DNA of 47,391 nt, taken from positions 1 through 47,391 of the forward strand of contig JAFZPN010000008.1 in NCBI GenBank assembly GCA_017550315.1, written 5' to 3'. This stretch comes from Clostridia bacterium. Its GTDB lineage: Bacteria; Bacillota; Clostridia; Oscillospirales; CAG-272. Numbering within the stretch: the stretch's first letter is position 1; the number at the start of each line of letters is the position of its first letter. Under the pieces are notes generated by a model. That model saw only the letters and a list, made by a program, of their open reading frames with translations. It was not told the origin of the DNA and searched no databases. The position numbers and the translations under genes are program-made. This document shows positions 1-7,944 of this stretch, piece after piece.

Positions 1-60
1 CGCTTGGAGACGGTGATGTGAGAGCATCCCGTCTCTTTTCTTATTTCCGCGTCATCGGCG

Positions 61-95
61 CAAAGAAAAAGCCGCACAGCGAATGCATGTGCGGC
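61..95 (-). terminator. Intrinsic terminator of the tRNA operon
   Basis: An 8-bp inverted repeat (GCCGCACA at 71-78 with TGTGCGGC at 88-95) is followed on the minus strand by a T-rich run (complement of 61-70). It lies just downstream of tRNA-His and fits a rho-independent end for the three-tRNA transcript. Confidence 0.8.
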
Positions 96-98
96 GAG

Positions 99-173
99 GG
101 TGAAATATGGGACTCGAACCCACGGCCTCCAGGGCCACAACCTGGCGCTCTAACCAACTGAGCTAATTCCACC
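99..173 (-). tRNA. tRNA-His (anticodon GTG)
   Basis: The minus strand reads as a full cloverleaf. The anticodon stem CCAGG/CCTGG encloses the loop TTGTGGC, giving anticodon GTG. The acceptor has the 8-bp form expected of tRNA-His: an encoded G at -1 (173) opposite a C at the discriminator position (99), followed by GTGGAAT paired with ATTTCAC. The 3' CCA is not encoded. It is the last of three co-transcribed tRNAs. Confidence 0.95.
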
Positions 174-284
174 GTAATCGCTGCCGGATGGACAGCGCAG
201 GATCTGCCGCGTGTGGCTCCCGTGAAGGGTACGCGGCGAAGGATGAACGGGATCGGTCCGGGCCGCCCGTTTCGGCTAAGCCGA

Positions 285-361
285 TGGCGTGCCTTGGGGG
301 ACTCGAACCCTCGACCTACTGCTTAGAAGGCAGTTGCTCTATCCAGCTGAGCTAAAGGCAC
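285..361 (-). tRNA. tRNA-Arg (anticodon TCT)
   Basis: Minus-strand cloverleaf with acceptor GTGCCTT/AAGGCAC, anticodon stem ACTGC/GCAGT and loop CTTCTAA, so the anticodon is TCT, which decodes AGA. The T-arm is GAGGGTTCGAGTCCCCC-like. The CCA end is encoded (complement of tgg at 285-287), unlike its two neighbours. It is the middle gene of the tRNA operon. Confidence 0.95.
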
Positions 362-366
362 AGACA

Positions 367-437
367 AGCGAGTGATGGGAATCGAACCCACATAACCAGC
401 TTGGAAGGCTGGAATTCTACCACTGAACTACACTCGC
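367..437 (-). tRNA. tRNA-Gly (anticodon TCC)
   Basis: Minus-strand cloverleaf with acceptor GCGAGTG/CACTCGC, anticodon stem CCAGC/GCTGG and loop CTTCCAA, so the anticodon is TCC. The discriminator is T and CCA is not encoded. It is the first gene of the operon, about 40 nt downstream of a consensus promoter. Confidence 0.95.
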
Positions 438-477
438 GATGAGGGGGCATGCCCGTTCGCTTTCCCGAACGAATCAT

Positions 478-506
478 ATCATACCACAAAACAGCGGATT
501 TGTCAA
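478..506 (-). promoter_or_regulatory. Promoter of the tRNA operon
   Basis: The minus strand reads TTGACA (501-506), 17 nt, then TATGAT (478-483). This is a near-perfect housekeeping sigma promoter whose start would fall about 35 nt before tRNA-Gly. Confidence 0.85.
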
Positions 507-565
507 GCGGGTAGATGAAATTTCGTCGGGATTTTCCGTTTTTTCATCCACCCGTATCATCCCGC

Positions 566-598
566 AAAAAAAGAGAACCGCTCCGGAGAACGGTTCTC
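566..598 (-). terminator. Terminator of the uracil permease gene
   Basis: Hairpin GAGAACCG (573-580) / CGGTTCTC (591-598) followed on the minus strand by seven T (566-572). It lies 20 nt after the permease stop codon. Confidence 0.85.
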
Positions 599-617
599 AC
601 AGTATTGGCGGAACGGA

Positions 618-1979
618 TTATTCCTCGCTCTTTTCTTCCTTGTTTTCCTTGTTTTTACCGCTCAGCATGAGGTTGACGAGAATGCCGAGGATCAGGGCGC
701 AAGCGATTTCGGTGATCGTAACCGCGCCGATCTTCAGGGTCATGCCGCCGATGCCGCAGATGAGGATAACCGATGCGGTGAAGAGGTTCCGGTTGTCGCC
801 GAGATCAACGGGCTGGAGCATTTTAAGACCGGACACGGCGATGAAACCGTAGAGGGTGATGCACACGCCGCCCATGACGCATCCCGGGATCGTGGCGAGG
901 AGCGTCACGAACGGGCCGAAGAAGGAGGCGAGGATCGCAATGATCGAGGTGGTGAAGATCGTGATGACGGAGGCGTTGCCGGTGATGGCGACGCAGCCGA
1001 CGGATTCGCCGTAGGTGGTGTTCGGGCAGCCGCCGAAGAACGCGCCGACCATGGAGCCTACGCCGTCACCGAGAAGCGTTCTGTGGAGGCCGGGCTCCTT
1101 GAGAAGATCGGAGCCGATAACGGAGGAGAGGTTCTTGTGGTCCGCGATATGCTCGGCGAACACGACGAACGCGACGGGAACATACGCCACGGCGATGGTC
1201 GCGATGTATTCACCCGTGATGGAGCCGAATCCCTTGAAGGCTTCGAGGAAGGTGAAGGAGGGGACCCACTGCATATTGGCGAACAGGGAGAAGTCGATGA
1301 CCTTCAGCGCTTCGTTGCCGGAAGCATTCCCGATCAGCGTGAAGAGGAGAGCGACAACGTAGCCTGCCGCGATACCGATGATGAAGGGGATGAGCTTCGC
1401 CATCTTCTTTCCGTAGACGGAGCAGAGCGTGACGACAGCGAGGGTGACAAGCGCGCAGATGAAGCATACCCAGACATGGGCGCCCATGACGTATGCGCCT
1501 GCATCCGCATCGTAGGCACCGGCGAGCGCGTCACCGACAGCGTTTCCGGCAAGGGAAAGACCGATGATGGCGACCGTGGGGCCGATGACGACGGGGGGCA
1601 TCAGCTTATCGATCCAGCTGACGCCGGCGATCTTCACGATCAGGGCGATCACGACATAGACGAGACCGGCAAAGACCGCACCGAAGAGCAGACCGGCATA
1701 ACCGACCTGAACGGAGGCCGCGCCGCCGAACGCCGCGAACATGGAACCGAGGAATGCGAAGGACGAGCCCAGGAAGACCGGGCTTTTGAATTTGGTGAAA
1801 CAAAGGTAGACGAGTGTGCCGACGCCCGCTCCGAACAGAGCTGCCGACTGGCTCATGCCGTTTCCGACGATGGACGGGACGGCGATGGTGGCAGCGAGGA
1901 TGGCGAGCAGCTGCTGCAGCGCGAAGACGATGAGCTGGCCGAACTTCGGTTTGTCCTGAGGTTGATAAATGAGTTTCAT
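618..1979 (-). CDS. uraA: Uracil permease (NCS2 / UraA-PyrP family)
   Basis: A 453-residue polytopic inner-membrane protein, the normal size for UraA/PyrP uracil:proton symporters. The hydrophobic segments fit the 14-helix NCS2 fold. Two substrate-site motifs are visible: the glutamate in VVFAEHIADH and the family signature CPNTTYGESVG with its second key glutamate. The N terminus MKLIYQPQDKPKFGQL is typical of clostridial PyrP. I chose the ATG at 1979 because GGAGGA lies 4 nt upstream; an upstream in-frame ATG at 2021 lacks such a site and lies within the leader terminator. The tail is lysine/glutamate-rich and cytosolic. The gene stands alone between its own promoter plus PyrR-like leader and a terminator, so it is probably repressed when UMP is plentiful. 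A closely related xanthine or other nucleobase specificity cannot be fully excluded. Confidence 0.9.
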   Translation of the reverse strand: MKLIYQPQDKPKFGQLIVFALQQLLAILAATIAVPSIVGNGMSQSAALFGAGVGTLVYLCFTKFKSPVFLGSSFAFLGSMFAAFGGAASVQVGYAGLLFGAVFAGLVYVVIALIVKIAGVSWIDKLMPPVVIGPTVAIIGLSLAGNAVGDALAGAYDADAGAYVMGAHVWVCFICALVTLAVVTLCSVYGKKMAKLIPFIIGIAAGYVVALLFTLIGNASGNEALKVIDFSLFANMQWVPSFTFLEAFKGFGSITGEYIATIAVAYVPVAFVVFAEHIADHKNLSSVIGSDLLKEPGLHRTLLGDGVGSMVGAFFGGCPNTTYGESVGCVAITGNASVITIFTTSIIAILASFFGPFVTLLATIPGCVMGGVCITLYGFIAVSGLKMLQPVDLGDNRNLFTASVILICGIGGMTLKIGAVTITEIACALILGILVNLMLSGKNKENKEEKSEE

Positions 1980-2018
1980 AAGTCCTCCGAAAAAATGAAT
2001 TCGGAATCCGAGCCCGGG

Positions 2019-2094
2019 CATGAAAAAAGCCCAGAGCAGGGCACGGCATGAGAAAGCACCCCGACCTTGCCGGCATCACGGTACCGGATTTAAA
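2019..2094 (-). promoter_or_regulatory. PyrR-like binding loop plus attenuator in the uracil permease leader
   Basis: About 25 nt into the transcript the minus strand reads TTTAAATCC, GGTACCGTGATGCC, GGCAAGG (2065-2094). This matches the remembered PyrR site (AGUCCNGUGAGGCU then AAGG), except for a paired C-to-A / G-to-U swap that keeps the stem intact. Downstream, GCCC-TGCTCT-GGGC followed by six T (2021-2041) looks like the attenuating terminator, just before the ribosome site. In PyrR systems, UMP-bound PyrR favours the terminator. No pyrR gene is in the window. Confidence 0.55.
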
Positions 2095-2115
2095 GCTCGT
2101 TCTTCCATCGTTATC

Positions 2116-2144
2116 AGTATAACATAAACGGCATTTCTTGTCAA
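2116..2144 (-). promoter_or_regulatory. Promoter of the uracil permease gene
   Basis: The minus strand reads TTGACA (2139-2144), 17 nt, TATACT (2116-2121). Predicted transcription start is near 2109, leaving a leader of about 130 nt that contains the attenuator. Confidence 0.85.
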
Positions 2145-2219
2145 GAAGGGGAGATCAAAATCATAAACAAAAAAGAAAGCGCGGTTTTTGTCGGGAATTG
2201 TGGAAATATCCCGCAGCAT

Positions 2220-2251
2220 AAAAAAGGACCGCAGTCGTGAGACTGCGGTCC
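2220..2251 (-). terminator. Terminator of the S-layer-homology gene
   Basis: Perfect 11-bp hairpin GGACCGCAGTC (2226-2236) / GACTGCGGTCC (2241-2251) with loop GTGA, followed on the minus strand by T6 (2220-2225). It lies 20 nt past the stop codon. Confidence 0.9.
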
Positions 2252-2271
2252 GGGGGAGAGGGAACCATGGT

Positions 2272-5200
2272 TCAGTCGCCCAGCGTAACGACGCGGTAGG
2301 ATTCGTAAACGTCGTTCCCGGAGGTGAGCTGGATGTAATACGTTGCACCGTTATACAGGAGCACGACGAGATCGCTGTCGGGCAGCTCGATCGTACCGAC
2401 CGTATCGGCGGTGCAGGAGACGGAGCTGACCTTCTGCATCTCCTTGTCGCGCACGATGTACAGGGTCACGGTTCCGGTTGCCTTCGGCGTGAAGGAGACC
2501 GTCTTGAGGTCGCGGCCGAGGGAGACGTCGGAGAGGCCCGTGCCGGACTTGTTCGCGCCGTCGTTCAGGCCGTTCGAGTACGCCGTACCCTTCGTCATGT
2601 CGATCACAACGGGCGTCATGTACTTGTACTTGTATTCGAGGCAGATCACGACGTAATCATAGCCGCGGGCGTTGATGGTCTTGTATTCGCCTTCGGAGAC
2701 CTTGAACGCATCGGAGCGGGAAGCAGCATTGTACTTGTTTTCAAAGTTCGCCTCGCCCGGGAAGTCGCTGTCGCTGTCGGTCAGGTAGTAGTACAGGTAG
2801 CCGTCATATTCGGCACGGACGGTCACGGTGTCGTCCGTGGTGTCGGGATAGGTCTTGAGGCCGGAACCGGCGGATTCGCGCATCGAGCCTTCGATGTCGA
2901 GAACATACGGATAGCTGAAGTCATAGCCGCGCGCGTCGTCCGCAAGGAAGGCGAGCACGATGTAGCTGTTGCGCTGGTAGGCCTTCGAGTCGATCGTGAA
3001 GGAGGTGAGCTTGCCGCTCTTCACGGATTCGACCGAGCCGCGGTAGGAGGAGTTCGTATCGCGGTATTCGTCGTAGAAGTCTTCCGCGGAGTACGGATCG
3101 TTGTCGGTGGTGTAGAAGTACCACACCTCGCCGTTCTTGGAGGTCTCGAAGAAGACCTGATCGCCCGAGACATACGGCGTCACGGAGAAGCCGCTGTCCG
3201 TGGAGTGATCGAGCTCAACGAGGACCGGCGCGTATTCCTTGTCGTTCGAGTCGGTGAACATGATCGCCATGTAGGGTCTCGTGTTCGCGTACTGCGCGCG
3301 GTAGTTGATGTACTCGTAGGAGATGCCGTTCACGCGGACGTAGCCGTAGTAGTTGGAGGAGACTTCCTCGTAGTTCTTCTTGAATTCCTCAATGGAAGGC
3401 GCCGACGAAGAGGTGGTGTAGTAGTAGCGCACGACGCCGCTGTCGGTGGTGCGGAACCGGATTTCCTCGGCGGATTTAACCGCGGGCTCGACCTCAAAAC
3501 CGGTGGAGACGTTGACTTCGAGGAGGATGGGCTGCAGGTAGGTGCCGGAGGAGTTCTTGATGGAGATGACCATGTACGGATAGGATCCGGTGCGGGAGGT
3601 GTCGTACTTGAATTCGTCGCTGTATCCCGCACGCACGGTCATGTTGTTCTTGTAGGACGCCGCGTTGTACTCGGAGCGGAACTTGTCGGCGTTCGGAAGG
3701 ACTTTTTCGTTGGTCAGGTAGTAGTAGAGATCACCGGAGGTGCTCGCCTTGAAGGAAATCACGCCCGCGGTCTTGACACTGGGCTTGACGGAGAAGCCGG
3801 AGTCGCCGACCGGGATCACGACCGGGTAGCAGTACGCGCCGGCGTTTGTGCGGACCATCACGGCCACGTAGCGGTAGTTCTTGAGGTAGGAGGTGTTGAG
3901 CGCGATCTTGGACGAGGAGATATTCTCGACCGGGACGGTTCCCTTGAGCGCGGCTTCCTTCGTCTCATAGACGGAGAGGAAGGCGGCAGAGGTCAGCACG
4001 TTGCCGTCGTCGGTGTAGAACCAGTATGCGTTGCCGGAGGCGTTGCCCTTGAAGGAGATTGTGGTGGAATCGGAGAGATACGGTGCCGTCGAGAAACCGT
4101 TCGTGGTGTCGACCTTGACCGGAATGACGACGGGCGTGAACTTGCGCGCTTCCTTCTGGAGCTGGAGCACCATGTACTTGTAGTTGCCGACCGCAGCGGC
4201 GGAGCCGGCGATTTCGGTGGCCCAGCGGCCTTCCTCGGCGTTGAAGTTCACGGTGTAGTTGCTCAGGGTGTAATAGGAGTCGAACTCGTTCGCGGACGGC
4301 GCCGTGTCGTTGTTCGTGAAGTACCCGTAAACGCGGCCCGTGACGTTCGTCTTGACGTTGACATAGTAGTTCGAGGCGTCGGCGGTCAGGAACGGATTGA
4401 CGGCGAACGATGCGACGTCGCTGGACTTGCCGGTGTACGGCGCATTCGCGAGGGAAGCCGTGAGGCCGGAGCCGATGTCGAAGTTCGTCGGGAAGATCGT
4501 GGAGGTCACGCCGGATGCGCGGACGATGAGGTTTTCGATCGCACCGTTGCCGTTGATCTCAAGGCGCTGCGCGTTGACCGTCAGATAATCGACCGAAGTG
4601 CCGGAATAGATGTAGAGGTGCGAAGAGTTATCCACGATGATGTCGGTCACGTGGGTGTTGTTCGCGAGGGAGAGAGAACCGCCGCCGGAGACGACGATCT
4701 GGCCGGCCTGGCAGTTTTCGAGGGTGACGTCCGCGCCGCCCCGGATGTACAGGGTACCGTCGATCTTGCAGTTCTTGAAGTCGACGAGGCCGGAGGAGAC
4801 GCCTTCGCTGACGATGTTGCGGCCGGTGAGCGAGTTGATCCCGTCGATGATGATGTCGCCCTTGGTGAAGACGCTGTTCGTCGTGGGTGCGCCGGTGTCG
4901 CGCTTCGTCGCGCTGTAATTGAAGATGGAGCCCGCCGCGCGGTAGAGGATCGTGAGAGCCTCGGCGCGGGTCAGGGTGTTCTTCGGACGGAATTCATAGC
5001 CGCCCGTCACCTCATAACCGTTGATGAGGGAAGCATAGATGGCCATGAGCACGTAATCCTTGAACTGGTCGGAGATCGAGGAGTAGTCAAGGAAGGTGGA
5101 GGCGGGCGCCTTTTCATCCGCGGGCAGATCGAGATAGCGGACGAGGAGGGAGATCGCCTCTTCGCGCGTGATCTGGCCGTTCGGATTGGCGGACGAGCCG

Positions 5201-5559
5201 TAGTAAAGGATGTAGCCCTGTGCGGCGGCCTTCTGGAAATAAGGATAGTACCAGTCGCCCGCCGTCACGTCGGTGTAGTTCACCGCCTTCAGCGCCGTCA
5301 GACCGAAGGTCTCGTCGAGCATCTTGATGAACTCGGCGCGGGTGACGGCTCCGTCGGGTTTGAAGACGTAGGTGCCGTTCGACTGGGCATAGCCGTTGAG
5401 CACGCCCTTGGAAACGAGGTAGGGGATCTGTCCGTTGGTCCATGCCCAGTGGCCGGCCACGTCGGTAAAGGTGACGCTCGCCGCAGAGGCGGACAGCGCC
5501 GTGCCGAGCAGCATCGTCAACACGAGCAGGAGGGACAGGGTTCGCTTGATGAGTTTCAT
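2272..5559 (-). CDS. S-layer-homology (SLH) surface protein with a parallel-beta region and about six ~100-residue repeats
   Basis: A 1,095-residue secreted protein. Start at 5559, where GGAGGT lies 4 nt upstream; an ATG 12 nt earlier overlaps that site. Residues 1-30 are a signal peptide ending ALSASAA. Three SLH modules follow (about 31-75, 90-140, 150-210; motifs FTDVAGHWA, VTRAEFIKML, ITREEAISLL, LTRAEALTIL), which in the family bind pyruvylated cell-wall polymer. About 230-340 is beta-solenoid-like (LTGRNIVSEG, DVTLENCQAGQIVVSGG). From about 370 to 1000 there are six repeats of roughly 100 residues beginning GFxVxPxV, with YYYxT, a short helix such as EEFKKNY, then YxYMVI and PVVIPV. The C-terminal 90 residues are a divergent partial repeat. 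I do not recognise the repeat. Likely a wall-anchored structural or ligand-binding protein; own promoter and terminator. Confidence 0.85.
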   Translation of the reverse strand: MKLIKRTLSLLLVLTMLLGTALSASAASVTFTDVAGHWAWTNGQIPYLVSKGVLNGYAQSNGTYVFKPDGAVTRAEFIKMLDETFGLTALKAVNYTDVTAGDWYYPYFQKAAAQGYILYYGSSANPNGQITREEAISLLVRYLDLPADEKAPASTFLDYSSISDQFKDYVLMAIYASLINGYEVTGGYEFRPKNTLTRAEALTILYRAAGSIFNYSATKRDTGAPTTNSVFTKGDIIIDGINSLTGRNIVSEGVSSGLVDFKNCKIDGTLYIRGGADVTLENCQAGQIVVSGGGSLSLANNTHVTDIIVDNSSHLYIYSGTSVDYLTVNAQRLEINGNGAIENLIVRASGVTSTIFPTNFDIGSGLTASLANAPYTGKSSDVASFAVNPFLTADASNYYVNVKTNVTGRVYGYFTNNDTAPSANEFDSYYTLSNYTVNFNAEEGRWATEIAGSAAAVGNYKYMVLQLQKEARKFTPVVIPVKVDTTNGFSTAPYLSDSTTISFKGNASGNAYWFYTDDGNVLTSAAFLSVYETKEAALKGTVPVENISSSKIALNTSYLKNYRYVAVMVRTNAGAYCYPVVIPVGDSGFSVKPSVKTAGVISFKASTSGDLYYYLTNEKVLPNADKFRSEYNAASYKNNMTVRAGYSDEFKYDTSRTGSYPYMVISIKNSSGTYLQPILLEVNVSTGFEVEPAVKSAEEIRFRTTDSGVVRYYYTTSSSAPSIEEFKKNYEEVSSNYYGYVRVNGISYEYINYRAQYANTRPYMAIMFTDSNDKEYAPVLVELDHSTDSGFSVTPYVSGDQVFFETSKNGEVWYFYTTDNDPYSAEDFYDEYRDTNSSYRGSVESVKSGKLTSFTIDSKAYQRNSYIVLAFLADDARGYDFSYPYVLDIEGSMRESAGSGLKTYPDTTDDTVTVRAEYDGYLYYYLTDSDSDFPGEANFENKYNAASRSDAFKVSEGEYKTINARGYDYVVICLEYKYKYMTPVVIDMTKGTAYSNGLNDGANKSGTGLSDVSLGRDLKTVSFTPKATGTVTLYIVRDKEMQKVSSVSCTADTVGTIELPDSDLVVLLYNGATYYIQLTSGNDVYESYRVVTLGD

Positions 5560-5609
5560 AATAACCTCCATGTAGATTGGGAAAAGAGTTCTGATGGAAA
5601 TTCACTCCT

Positions 5610-5638
5610 ATTATAGCACAACGGCGGAGAAATCACAA
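5610..5638 (-). promoter_or_regulatory. Promoter of the SLH gene
   Basis: The minus strand has TTGTGA (5633-5638), 17 nt, TATAAT (5610-5615) with an extended TGC before the -10. Start would be near 5603, about 45 nt before the ATG. Confidence 0.75.
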
Positions 5639-5811
5639 GAGGAAAAATGTGCCGTTTTTCGGAAAATCGCGGAAAATCGGCGACTTTCTCTCCCTTAGAC
5701 GCCGGGCGGAGACAAAAAGTTCCCGGTTTTGTGAAAAATTCCGGGGATCCCGGCGGGAAATTGCGCGCTTTGCCGGATCGGGCGGATGTTTCCGGCAGTT
5801 TGCCAAGAAAT

Positions 5812-5855
5812 TTAACATTTTACTTTCCGCACTGTCCTTGACAGTGAAATGTTAA
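5812..5855. promoter_or_regulatory. Long inverted repeat over the MarR-gene promoter (candidate operator)
   Basis: TTAACATTTTACT (5812-5824) and AGTGAAATGTTAA (5843-5855) are inverted copies with one mismatch in 13 bp, 18 bp apart. The right arm touches the -35 and fills most of the spacer of the plus-strand promoter. It lies upstream of the predicted start and so is not transcribed from it. A dyad here would suit autoregulation by the MarR protein encoded next. Role is inferred. Confidence 0.5.
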
Positions 5856-5866
5856 TATGATATGAT
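5838..5866 (+). promoter_or_regulatory. Promoter of the MarR-thrH operon
   Basis: TTGACA (5838-5843), 17 nt, TATGAT (5861-5866). It overlaps the inverted repeat at 5812-5855. Confidence 0.85.
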
Positions 5867-5901
5867 ATTCTTACGTTAAAACTTTTTCGGAGGAGCATCC
5901 C

Positions 5902-6360
5902 GTGAACAAGAAGCAGATCGACATTCTGAACGACTATTTCCTGCACACCGCCCTGCATCTTCTGACGCTGGAAGAACAGTGCCTGCGCAAGGCCTGCTCT
6001 AAGGACCTTTCGATCCGGGAGCTGCATGTGCTCGAAGCGGTCTCCTCCCTGCGCGGCTCCGGCCGGAACACCATGGCGGAGATCGCGCGGTATCTGCATC
6101 TCTCCCCGGCCTCCCTGACGACGGCAGTCAACGTCCTTGTGAAAAAGGAATTCGTCACGCGCTCCTATTCTCCCGTCGACCGCCGGGTCATCTATGTGGA
6201 GCTGTCCGAGAGCGGGGAAGAGGCAAACCGGAAATACCTCGATTTCGTGCGGGACATGATCCGCACCGTCGGCCGGGATCTCGACGAGGAGAACACGGAC
6301 GCCATGATCGCCTCGATCATCAGCCTGACCGAATATCTCGAAAAAAACGCGGAAGCGTGA
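5902..6360 (+). CDS. MarR-family transcriptional regulator
   Basis: 152 residues, the usual MarR length, expected to be a cytosolic dimer. The N-terminal helix (1-35) precedes a winged helix with LSIRELHVLEAV, TMAEIARYLHLSPASLTTAVNVLVKKEFV (recognition helix) and the wing RSYSPVDRRVIYVELSESG, followed by the C-terminal dimer helices. The DRR motif of the wing is conserved. Start is GTG at 5902 with GGAGGAG 7 nt upstream; no better ATG exists. It overlaps no other gene, is followed 10 nt later by thrH, and is preceded by a strong promoter overlapped by a long dyad, suggesting autoregulation. Ligand unknown. The clear HTH and wing make the family call firm; the target genes beyond itself are unknown. 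Confidence 0.9.
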   Translation: MNKKQIDILNDYFLHTALHLLTLEEQCLRKACSKDLSIRELHVLEAVSSLRGSGRNTMAEIARYLHLSPASLTTAVNVLVKKEFVTRSYSPVDRRVIYVELSESGEEANRKYLDFVRDMIRTVGRDLDEENTDAMIASIISLTEYLEKNAEA

Positions 6361-6370
6361 GGAGTTCACT

Positions 6371-6976
6371 ATGAAAATCGTATGTCTGGACCTCGAAGGG
6401 GTCCTTGTGCCGGAGATGTGGATCGCCTTTGCCGAGGCCGCCGGGATTCCCGAGCTGCGGCGCACGACGCGGGACGAGCCCGATTATGACAAGCTGATGA
6501 AGTTTCGGATCGCGATCCTGAAGGAGCACGGCCTCGGACTTTCCGAGATTCAGGCGGCCATCGCGACGGTCGAACCGATGGAAGGCGCGCGGGAATTCCT
6601 CGACGCGCTGCGGGCAGAGACACAGGTCCTGATCCTCTCCGACACCTTTACCCAGTTCGCCAAGCCCCTGATGCAGAAGCTCGGCTGGCCGACGCTCTTC
6701 TGCAACGAGCTCGTCGTCGCGCCGGACGGGGAGATCACGGGCTACCGCCTACGCTGTGCCGAGACGAAGCTCTCGACGGTGAAGGCCCTGCAGTCCGTCG
6801 GCTTCGAGACGATCGCGGCGGGCGACAGCTTCAACGATCTCGGCATGATCCGCGCGGGGCGTGACGGCTTCCTCTTCCGCACGACCGACGCCATCCGCCG
6901 CGCCAACCCGGATGTACGGGCCTATGACGCCTACGACGATCTGCTCGCCGCTTTCCGCGAAGCCCTCCGGGATTGA
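6371..6976 (+). CDS. thrH: Bifunctional phosphoserine phosphatase / homoserine phosphotransferase (ThrH family)
   Basis: 201 residues, matching ThrH of the HAD superfamily. Motif I is DLEGVLVPE (residues 7-15) with the nucleophilic aspartate and the ThrH-specific Glu-Gly in place of the common Asp-Gly. Motif II is LILSDTF, the motif III lysine is in AETKLST, and motif IV is AAGDSFNDLGM. WIAFAEAAGI and TTRDEPDYDKLMKFRI are hallmark stretches of the cap region. ThrH hydrolyses phosphoserine and can transfer the phosphate to homoserine. The gene follows the MarR gene by 10 nt, and its GGAG site overlaps that gene's TGA, so the two are translationally close. It is followed by a terminator. Pairing with a MarR regulator is unusual for an amino-acid enzyme, so the physiological substrate may differ. 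Confidence 0.88.
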   Translation: MKIVCLDLEGVLVPEMWIAFAEAAGIPELRRTTRDEPDYDKLMKFRIAILKEHGLGLSEIQAAIATVEPMEGAREFLDALRAETQVLILSDTFTQFAKPLMQKLGWPTLFCNELVVAPDGEITGYRLRCAETKLSTVKALQSVGFETIAAGDSFNDLGMIRAGRDGFLFRTTDAIRRANPDVRAYDAYDDLLAAFREALRD

Positions 6977-7009
6977 TTTTCATACCTTCCTCGACTAAAA
7001 GAAAAACGA

Positions 7010-7036
7010 CAGGACCGGAGAAAACGGTTCTGTTTT
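7010..7036 (+). terminator. Terminator of the MarR-thrH operon
   Basis: Hairpin CAGGACCG (7010-7017) / CGGTTCTG (7025-7032), one G-T pair, followed by TTTT. It lies 33 nt after thrH. Confidence 0.7.
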
Positions 7037-7071
7037 GCGCCGCGGATCGGGGAAAATTGAGGATCAGGTAC

Positions 7072-7100
7072 TTGCAATCCGTCCGTGGACGTGCTATAAT
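7072..7100 (+). promoter_or_regulatory. Promoter of the CpsB-like phosphatase gene
   Basis: TTGCAA (7072-7077), 17 nt, TATAAT (7095-7100) with an extended TGC. Confidence 0.85.
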
Positions 7101-7163
7101 ATACCGGATGCGGAGCGGACCCTCGTCCGTCGCATCGAATCCCGCTGAACAAGGAGCATCCGC

Positions 7164-7907
7164 ATGACGCGCTACCCGGTGATCGATTTCCACAGCCATA
7201 TCCTGCCGAAAATGGACGACGGCAGCAAATCGACGGATATGTCGCTCGAAATGCTGCAGCGGATGAAGGCAACCGGATGCGATCTGGTGGTTTCGACCTC
7301 GCACTACTACCGCAAAAACGAGGAGATCTCGGACTTCCTCGAACGCCGCACGGCATCCTACTGCCATCTGTGCACGCGGATCCGCGAAGAGCCCGAGTGG
7401 AACGTCCCGTCGATCGCGCTCGGGGCAGAAGTGGCGTTCTTCTTCGGCATGGAAGAGGAAGAGGATCTCGCGAAGCTCTGCATCGGCGACACGGATCTCT
7501 TGCTCCTCGAAATGCCCTTCGCGCCGTGGTCGATCTACGAGATCAACGCGGTGTCCGCGCTGTGCTACGACCGCCGGTTCCGGGTGATCCTCGCGCACTA
7601 CGAGCGGTTTGCGGAGTTCCAGAAGGGGAACGAGATCTATGAGCGCATCCTCGAGCTCCCCGTGATCGTGCAGATCAACGCGGAATCGCTGCAGTCGAAA
7701 TTCGGCTGGAACAGCAAGCGGTGGCTCCGTATGTACGAGGAGGGCCGCGCGCAGCTTCTCGGCACGGATGCGCACAACCTCACCTCCCGCGCGCCGAACC
7801 TTGATCTTGCCCGCGAGACGATCCGGACGAAGATCTCGGAGGAAGCGCTCGCCCGCATCGACGAATACGGCTTCCGGCTTCTTGCCGACCGCGCGCACAA
7901 GCGATAA
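7164..7907 (+). CDS. CpsB/CapC-type PHP-domain tyrosine phosphatase
   Basis: 247 residues, close to Bacillus YwqE/CpsB (about 250). PHP metal-site motifs are in order: DFHSHILPKMDDGSKS at residues 8-23 (Asp-x-His-x-His and the family Asp-Asp-Gly), STSHYY, the glutamate in GAEVAFF, the histidine in LAHYERF, and GTDAHN near 200. In Gram-positives such enzymes are manganese-dependent phosphatases that dephosphorylate tyrosine kinases controlling capsule or exopolysaccharide. The start at 7164 has AAGGAG 9 nt upstream. The gene has its own promoter and a hairpin after it, and no capsule or BY-kinase genes are adjacent, so it acts alone here. A histidinol-phosphatase-like role is possible but the DDG motif favours CpsB. 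Confidence 0.82.
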   Translation: MTRYPVIDFHSHILPKMDDGSKSTDMSLEMLQRMKATGCDLVVSTSHYYRKNEEISDFLERRTASYCHLCTRIREEPEWNVPSIALGAEVAFFFGMEEEEDLAKLCIGDTDLLLLEMPFAPWSIYEINAVSALCYDRRFRVILAHYERFAEFQKGNEIYERILELPVIVQINAESLQSKFGWNSKRWLRMYEEGRAQLLGTDAHNLTSRAPNLDLARETIRTKISEEALARIDEYGFRLLADRAHKR

Positions 7908-7913
7908 ACCGAC

Positions 7914-7944
7914 CGAACGAGCAGGGGATCCCCTGCTTTGTTCG
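7914..7944 (+). terminator. Probable terminator after the CpsB-like gene
   Basis: A perfect 16-bp palindrome GCAGGGGATCCCCTGC (7921-7936) is extended by CGAAC/GTTCG on either side. It is followed only by a broken T tract (TTTGTTC), so it may be a weak terminator. It begins 6 nt past the stop codon. Confidence 0.55.

Noticed and set aside
2188..5616. A 1,142-codon open frame on the plus strand opposite the SLH gene
   Set aside because: It is the antisense shadow of a GC-rich gene. Its product is a low-complexity run of V, R, D and G without domains, and the minus strand has a signal peptide, SLH modules, ribosome site, promoter and terminator.
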